DNA of 64,000 nt. It comes from Henricia sp. BOLD:AAB3569. Lineage: Eukaryota; Echinodermata; Asteroidea; Spinulosida; Echinasteridae. The notes beneath the pieces are model-generated. The model did not search any database. It was not told where the DNA came from and saw only the letters and a program-made list of their open reading frames with translations. Positions 63,301-64,000 of the stretch are shown piece after piece (within the stretch, counting starts at the first letter, position 1; the number at the start of each line of letters is the position of its first letter). The stretch lies in assembly GCA_037783545.1 (NCBI GenBank), contig JBBELK010001111.1, positions 186,001 to 250,000 of the forward strand, written 5' to 3'. The translations under genes were made by a program, and so were the position numbers.

Positions 63301-63753
63301 CAATTTTTCGTGACTCGGACTCGACTCGAGTCACATTGGAAAACGACTCAGACACACGAAACTAACAGATTAAGTTTCATGAATTTTGTGAACAAGTGAC
63401 TGGTAGACTCAGGACTCAGACTCGAGGCAAATGACTAGTGACTTAAGACTCAGACTGTGCACTATGACTAGATATTGGTGACTCGACTACAACACTAGTA
63501 CTTCACGAATCCAAGTCAGCTCATTTGAGATTGAAGACTCAGTAAATTCAGTAAAAATATGGGACTTGATGAATTGACTCGAATCCAGAGTCTTGAGTCC
63601 GAGTCGTTACAACACTTGTTATTTTCTTTCTCTACCCCTACTCACCCATGAGAGAATGAATTGCCTGACAAATGAGTTGGTGGTGTATATCCTTTCTCTC
63701 AGCAATGTGACGAAAGCCACAAGATCAAAGGCTGGGCTCTCAGTCACAATGTC
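42222..63753 (-). CDS. VAC14: VAC14, PIKfyve-complex scaffold protein (5' end outside window; one exon not found)
   Basis: Twelve - strand exons join in frame and match the second half of VAC14: 63646-63753, 60370-60479, 58763-58869, 57358-57495, 55564-55687, 54711-54828, 50777-50842, 49683-49888, 48156-48330, 44691-44770, 43412-43568 and 42222-42384 (stop TAA). VAC14 is a HEAT-repeat scaffold that holds the PIKfyve kinase and FIG4 phosphatase together on endosomal membranes and so controls PI(3,5)P2. Diagnostic stretches include [55 protein letters not shown] and PIFTYLRLQLLD. About 516 residues are seen. The N-terminal part lies beyond 64000, and an exon of about 45 residues expected between 48156 and 44770 was not found. 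Introns carry many mobile elements, and one is U12-type. Confidence 0.95.
42655..43145. repeat. GGTGGCC/TATAAA-rich short inverted elements in VAC14 intron
   Basis: ACAGTGAAACTTGACTATAA near 42957 pairs loosely with TTAATAGCAGG..AATTGACTGT ending near 43142. GGCCACTATAAAAAGGTGGCC is followed by similar words in both orientations. A related start (ACAGTCGAACCTTAATG) is at 42659. Confidence 0.5.
43412..43568 (-). CDS. VAC14: VAC14 exon (YLRLQLLD ... LLMLLPQS)
   Basis: Acceptor TTTTCAG and donor AGAG/GTAATG. The product [19 protein letters not shown] continues with [10 protein letters not shown] and RRLDCVPN, the conserved C-terminal core of VAC14. Confidence 0.96.
43752..43815 (+). pseudogene. 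tRNA-like pseudogene (Lys-like, anticodon arm deleted)
   Basis: GCTTCATAGCTCAATTGGTAGGGCA resembles a tRNA D-arm/A box, GGTTCAAGTTCCGTT resembles a T-arm/B box, and GCTTCA pairs with TGGAGC as an acceptor stem. The anticodon stem is too short, so it is unlikely to function. Confidence 0.5.
44691..44770 (-). CDS. VAC14: VAC14 exon ([17 protein letters not shown])
   Basis: Acceptor TTGCCTCAG and donor ACAT/GTAAGT. The product is [20 protein letters not shown] then ESPIFT, near-identical in pattern to vertebrate VAC14; Tyr is split T/AC with the next exon. Confidence 0.95.
45840..46000. repeat. Inverted copy of the small element at 21226-21375
   Basis: GGAATGAGGTCGC...GACCTTTGGCATTA and the mirrored CCAAACCAAATTCATGC...CGACAAATTTTCAACAGA match the earlier copy in reverse. 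Confidence 0.65.
46272..46622 (-). mobile_element. tRNA-derived SINE (Ser/Leu-type head)
   Basis: On the - strand the head GGTACCG...CGGTACC closes a full acceptor stem around GGCCGAGTGGTTAG (A box) and GGGTTCGAATCC (B box), like a type II tRNA. GTGCCCTTGGGCAAGGCACT follows, then a 200-base body and an (AAT)n tail at 46275. The conserved acceptor stem suggests a fairly young copy. Confidence 0.85.
46625..46870. repeat. Dispersed repeat shared with 16480-16575
   Basis: TTCAAGCAAACTTGAATC, TTGGTGGATCCATGGCAAC and GTTTGCTTGAAGAT words match the 16480-16575 region in inverse orientation, and the segment's own ends mirror each other. Confidence 0.6.
47004..47472. mobile_element. GCTTCGTTCGACGAAG-saturated inverted-repeat element
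   Basis: AGACCCCGTTCTTACTAGAG at the left pairs with CTCAAGTGAGAATGAGGTCT at the right. The interior repeats CTTCGTT/AACGAAG and TCGTCGAACGAAG words in both orientations. The apparent 105-residue frame inside is a repeat artefact. Confidence 0.85.
48156..48330 (-). CDS. VAC14: VAC14 exon ([15 protein letters not shown])
   Basis: Acceptor TTTATTTCAG; the donor AAG/GTTTGG is weak. The product [20 protein letters not shown]...[18 protein letters not shown] matches VAC14. The exon expected next (SWCHNP / CFLTQNY region) was searched for by eye down to 44770 without success. Confidence 0.95.
48600..49165 (-). pseudogene. Penelope-like element C-terminal (GIY-YIG) relic
   Basis: From 49160 down the - strand reads [20 protein letters not shown], then [43 protein letters not shown] and [20 protein letters not shown]. 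This is the GIY-YIG endonuclease domain and tail of Penelope-like retroelements. A stop after TRLN and later shifts break it. It lies in the VAC14 intron between 48330 and 49683. The reverse transcriptase part is absent. Confidence 0.8.
49190..49570. mobile_element. Shorter relative of the GGGCATAGTCATGGC foldback family
   Basis: Palindrome CTCGAAGCCATGACTA / TAGTCATGGCTTTGAGA with flanks CCAATATTGATTGC...GCAGTCAATATTTG and an upstream segment related to 62440-62680. Confidence 0.75.
49683..49888 (-). CDS. VAC14: VAC14 exon ([18 protein letters not shown])
   Basis: Acceptor TTTCCCCCAG and donor ATCAG/GTAAAA. It contains [18 protein letters not shown], a variable Ser/Ala/Gly linker, then [28 protein letters not shown]. 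This is one of the most conserved VAC14 stretches and anchors the gene identification. Confidence 0.96.
50190..50385. repeat. GGGCGAAATGG tandem/inverted block
   Basis: Units of about 22 bases (TTTTGGGGCGAAGTGG, GCACTTGGGCGAAATGG) repeat head to tail and appear inverted at the left end (CATTTCGCCC). It is noncoding. Confidence 0.75.
50777..50842 (-). CDS. VAC14: VAC14 exon ([15 protein letters not shown])
   Basis: A 22-codon exon, phase 0 at both ends, with acceptor CTTGGCAG and donor GATGAG/GTAAAC. The product [22 protein letters not shown] leads directly into [11 protein letters not shown] of the next exon, as in other VAC14 proteins. Confidence 0.93.
50945..51025. repeat. Hairpin repeat (GTCATGAAAATACCGAAC)
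   Basis: ATACCGCACGAGTCATGAAAATACCGAACGAG and its mirror CGAGTTCGGTATTTTCATGA form a strong stem beside the 3' end of the LINE. Confidence 0.7.
51132..51686 (-). pseudogene. LINE reverse transcriptase C-terminal region
   Basis: [35 protein letters not shown] and [20 protein letters not shown], then [19 protein letters not shown]. This C-terminal series is common in LINE proteins of marine invertebrates; the first eight residues are from a neighbouring low-complexity stretch. Confidence 0.87.
52171..52803 (-). pseudogene. LINE reverse transcriptase, first part
   Basis: RT blocks seen: [34 protein letters not shown] (NYRPISL-type box), [12 protein letters not shown] and [15 protein letters not shown]. 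The polymerase Asp-Asp box lies further on, in shifted frames around 51960. Confidence 0.88.
52928..53662 (-). pseudogene. LINE endonuclease end and linker
   Basis: It starts [20 protein letters not shown] and includes [15 protein letters not shown], whose SDH is the catalytic Asp-His of APE-type endonucleases, then about 150 residues of charged coiled-coil-like linker that precedes the reverse transcriptase in this LINE type. Confidence 0.87.
53800..54515 (-). pseudogene. LINE endonuclease, first part
   Basis: The frame contains [11 protein letters not shown] (the N-terminal endonuclease Asn) and [12 protein letters not shown] (catalytic Glu). A frameshift near 53946 sends the next part ([17 protein letters not shown]) to another frame. 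The leader before [10 protein letters not shown] is poorly conserved 5' sequence. Confidence 0.85.
54711..54828 (-). CDS. VAC14: VAC14 exon ([15 protein letters not shown])
   Basis: Acceptor GCCATAAG and donor ACAAAG/GTACAC. The product [17 protein letters not shown]...[17 protein letters not shown] corresponds to the LDGIVQVL...VLKWLYHLYIKTP segment of vertebrate VAC14. The following intron hosts the LINE at 51015-54590. Confidence 0.92.
55195..55510 (-). repeat. Minisatellite of GGACACAATGGTACAAAC-type units
   Basis: Imperfect units of roughly 18-30 bases, all in one orientation, fill this stretch of a VAC14 intron. The 103- and 161-residue frames here are repeat artefacts. Confidence 0.75.
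55564..55687 (-). CDS. VAC14: VAC14 exon ([11 protein letters not shown])
   Basis: It follows the AC acceptor of the U12 intron. The product is [20 protein letters not shown], then an acidic linker ([15 protein letters not shown]), as in the low-complexity linker of vertebrate VAC14. The donor CAGAG/GTTGGC is weak but fits the next exon in phase. Confidence 0.9.
55688..57357 (-). other. VAC14: U12-type AT-AC intron of VAC14
   Basis: On the - strand the intron starts ATATCCTTTTT, the U12 5' splice site consensus. It ends TTCCTTGACTACTGCTAC, where TTCCTTGAC is a U12 branch site about ten bases before the terminal AC. The flanking coding frame is preserved only with these ends. Length 1670 bases. 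A GCGATG-rich mobile element occupies 56443-57296. Confidence 0.9.
56443..57296. mobile_element. GCGATG/ACGATC-rich inverted-repeat element in the U12 intron
   Basis: CAGGGGTTGATTTCACTAA at the left mirrors TTTAGTGAAATCAA at the right. TGCGATGG, CATCGCA, CTTACGA and CGTAAG words recur in both orientations. Same end type as 41313-41429. Confidence 0.72.
57358..57495 (-). CDS. VAC14: VAC14 exon ending at a U12-type splice site
   Basis: Acceptor TTTTATTGCAG. The product is [20 protein letters not shown]...[22 protein letters not shown]. No GT donor exists before the in-frame stop. The exon ends at A/ATATCCTTT, the U12 AT-AC donor. Joined to 55687 it gives DDLHRKSIKESA, matching the family's DDRKKSIKEVA. 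Confidence 0.92.
57540..57918. mobile_element. GGTTCTCCACT element with poly-T/poly-A interior
   Basis: GGGTTCTCCACTA at the left mirrors GGTGGAGAACCCC at the right. It shares CACGTGAGGGTGCTGCT with the 41637 copy. Long T runs (57777-57803) and an A run (57893-57906) make it slippage-prone. Confidence 0.8.
58240..58660. mobile_element. GCGTCCGCATTGGA-ended element
   Basis: The left end GCGTCCGCATTGGAGTTTTTTG mirrors the right end AAAAAAGTCCAATGCGGAC. TTACCGAGAC, GGAAAAGTTAC and CCGCATTGGA words recur inside in both orientations. Confidence 0.82.
58763..58869 (-). CDS. VAC14: VAC14 exon ([12 protein letters not shown])
   Basis: Acceptor CTTTGCAG and donor AGTG/GTATGC. The product is [17 protein letters not shown] then [17 protein letters not shown], in the place of the CE-x2-L-x2-F-KEI and M-NIL-I-H segments of other VAC14 proteins. 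Confidence 0.92.
58963..59346. mobile_element. Long palindromic foldback of 384 bases
   Basis: GTCTTTCCACGGTAAAGGGG...AACACAGAC at the left is mirrored through the whole element to GTCTGTGTTGCC...CCCCCTTTACAGTGAAAAGAC at the right, with a centre near 59155. It starts about 95 bases upstream (on the gene's strand) of the 58763-58869 exon. Confidence 0.88.
59580..59836. mobile_element. Complete GGGTCATTC inverted-repeat element
   Basis: GGGTCATTCCATAAATTTGG at the left mirrors CCAAATTTATAGAATGACCC at the right, with further pairing of TTTTTCTGTCCCC and GGGGACAGAAAAA. AACAG lies on both sides as a possible target duplication. 257 bases, noncoding. Confidence 0.88.
59889..60337. mobile_element. 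AATGCATAGTTCCGA element, intact copy 1
   Basis: AATGCATAGTTCCGA at the left mirrors TCGGAACTATGCATT at the right. 449 bases, colinear with 61329-61773, and the empty site for the insert in 24762-28090. It ends 33 bases from the VAC14 exon at 60370. Confidence 0.9.
60370..60479 (-). CDS. VAC14: VAC14 exon ([17 protein letters not shown])
   Basis: Acceptor CTTTTCATTAG and donor AAAAAT/GTAAGG. The product is [19 protein letters not shown] followed by a helix ending GNKEIRKM; the Met codon is split AT/G with the next exon. It continues the preceding HEAT repeat without a gap. Confidence 0.95.
60541..60745. mobile_element. GTGGATTCACAC-ended short element
   Basis: GGTGGATTCACACCAAGCTT and GCTGTGTGAATCCACG are inverted ends; TTTTTCGC/GCGAAAAA, GATGCGCGT and ACGCATC words are mirrored inside. 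About 200 bases. Confidence 0.83.
60865..61070. mobile_element. Partial ATAGA(C/G)TACTAAAGTG element with a hairpin insertion
   Basis: ATAGAGTACTAAAGTGAAAACG...CCCTTTGTGTGTTG...GGGTCTA matches the element at 21892-22060. It is interrupted by a 78-base hairpin (GGATCCAGCCTCATTAAAAT mirrored by ATTTTAATGAGGCTGGATTC) at 60890-60966. Confidence 0.78.
61285..61900. mobile_element. ATAGACT-type element interrupted by AATGCATAGTTCCGA element
   Basis: ATAGACTGCCGAAGTGAATACGTCA (61285) and the mirrored TGACGTGCG...CACTTCGGCTGTCTAT-type end (to 61896) belong to one element. The insertion 61329-61773 splits it after GTTGCCTAGG and resumes at GATCTAAAC. Confidence 0.82.
61329..61773. mobile_element. AATGCATAGTTCCGA element, intact copy 2
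   Basis: Same ends and body as 59889-60337, with small indels. It is nested in the ATAGACT-type element. Confidence 0.9.
62025..62870. mobile_element. Inverted copy of the 40033-40690 foldback family
   Basis: GAGGTATATAA...TTATATACCTC pairs frame 62030-62115. Then comes the flank shared with 40430-40690 and, at 62690-62862, the CTTAACCATG(C/A)CC palindrome. The whole is inverted relative to 40033-40690. Confidence 0.83.
62223..62385. repeat. 80-base tandem duplication
   Basis: GGGCATAGTCATTTAGCGGG...CACCAACTATGCAGCTG occurs twice in succession with two or three differences; the 40500-40575 copy of the element has it once. Confidence 0.88.
63095..63235. mobile_element. Foldback element (AAAGGCACAGGCTCGTCAGC)
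   Basis: TTTAAAGGCACAGGCTCGTCAGCAATGCGCGCCCGCCAAAT at the left is mirrored without error at the right end, around a GCTCTATAGC-like centre. Related to the inner foldback at 19343-19492. Confidence 0.88.
63300..63620. repeat. GACTCGAGTC-saturated element, possibly hAT-like
   Basis: GACTCGGACTCGACTCGAGTC and GACTCAGACTC words recur in both orientations. GACTACAACACTAG (63484) and GTCGTTACAACACTTG (63604) are candidate ends of the CAGTGTTGTAGTC type. Confidence 0.65.
63646..63753 (-). CDS. VAC14: VAC14 exon ([14 protein letters not shown])
   Basis: Acceptor TTTTGTTAACAG and donor TGG/GTGAGT flank 36 codons, phase 0 at both ends. The product runs from [14 protein letters not shown] through [20 protein letters not shown], a HEAT-repeat helix pair strongly conserved in VAC14. 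Upstream exons are outside the window. Confidence 0.93.
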
Positions 63754-63779
63754 CTGTTAACAAAATATAATATATAGGG

Positions 63780-63960
63780 CCTAATAATAATTCATTTTAT
63801 TTTATTTATTTATTAAAAGGCAATATAAAAATATTCCATTTTCCTCTCTAAAAACACAGCCGAGTCATTCCAAAATTGGATGTAAAATCGCCAAACATGA
63901 TTCACTGGCCACTGGCGTCATTATCGTTTACTTACTACACATTCCATCGGTGACCTAATA
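63780..63960. repeat. (TTTA)n tract and partial GGTTCTCCACT-family fragment
   Basis: TTTTATTTTATTTATTTATTA at 63797-63817 is followed by a fragment (TCTAAAAACACAGCCGAGTC, CGCCAAACATGATT) matching 41665-41760. Confidence 0.65.
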
Positions 63961-64000
63961 CCTGTTCAGCGCGCCTCTAGACAAAATAACAACCAGTAGA

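Noticed and set aside
1..64000. CRISPR arrays, operons, bacterial-type promoters or integrated bacterial islands
   Set aside because: All coding content is intron-bearing or retroelement-derived; no array of identical direct repeats with unique spacers, and no bacterial gene, was seen.

Overview
Eukaryotic genomic DNA with spliced genes, canonical introns and a dense load of transposable elements. The gene families (a modular fucose-lectin-type protein and VAC14) and the repeats (Ty3/Gypsy, RTE-like LINE, Penelope-like, tRNA-derived SINEs, very many short inverted-repeat elements) fit a marine invertebrate, most likely a deuterostome such as an echinoderm. The species call is inference.

Two real genes were found by reading splice sites and protein similarity; neither appears as a long open frame. 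(1) On the + strand, 11406-34274 holds seven exons of a secreted-type lectin gene. Two F-type lectin domains are each built from three exons and are followed by a terminal PAN/apple-like exon that ends at a stop. Every internal exon is phase 1 on both sides. The 5' end and signal peptide were not found. (2) On the - strand, 63753-42222 holds twelve exons of VAC14, the PIKfyve-complex scaffold, running to its stop codon. Its N-terminal part lies beyond the right edge and one exon (about 45 residues) was not found. One VAC14 intron (55688-57357) has ATATCCTT/AC ends and a TTCCTTGAC branch site, so it is a U12-type AT-AC intron. The genes converge, with about 8 kb of repeat-rich intergenic DNA between them.

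Layout: 1-7460, a head-to-tail array of diverged kilobase repeats carrying twelve TGACGTCA sites; 7760-10786, a 5'-truncated Ty3/Gypsy element (- strand) with one LTR; 11406-34274, the lectin gene, its introns filled by an RTE-like LINE relic, a SINE with target duplication, a 2.6 kb CGACGG-rich insertion, nested inverted-repeat elements and a 2.9 kb element with about 1.15 kb inverted arms; 34275-42221, intergenic DNA with two large nested elements; 42222-63753, VAC14, with a nearly full-length LINE, a Penelope-like GIY-YIG relic, SINEs and many foldback elements in its introns.

The most unusual theme is a recurring architecture: elements with short conserved terminal inverted repeats whose interiors are saturated, in both orientations, with variants of one short element-specific word (TTTGC, ATTCGGAATGC, ACCGATGT, GCTTCGTTCGACGAAG, GAGTACTCG and others). 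Several are nested up to four deep.
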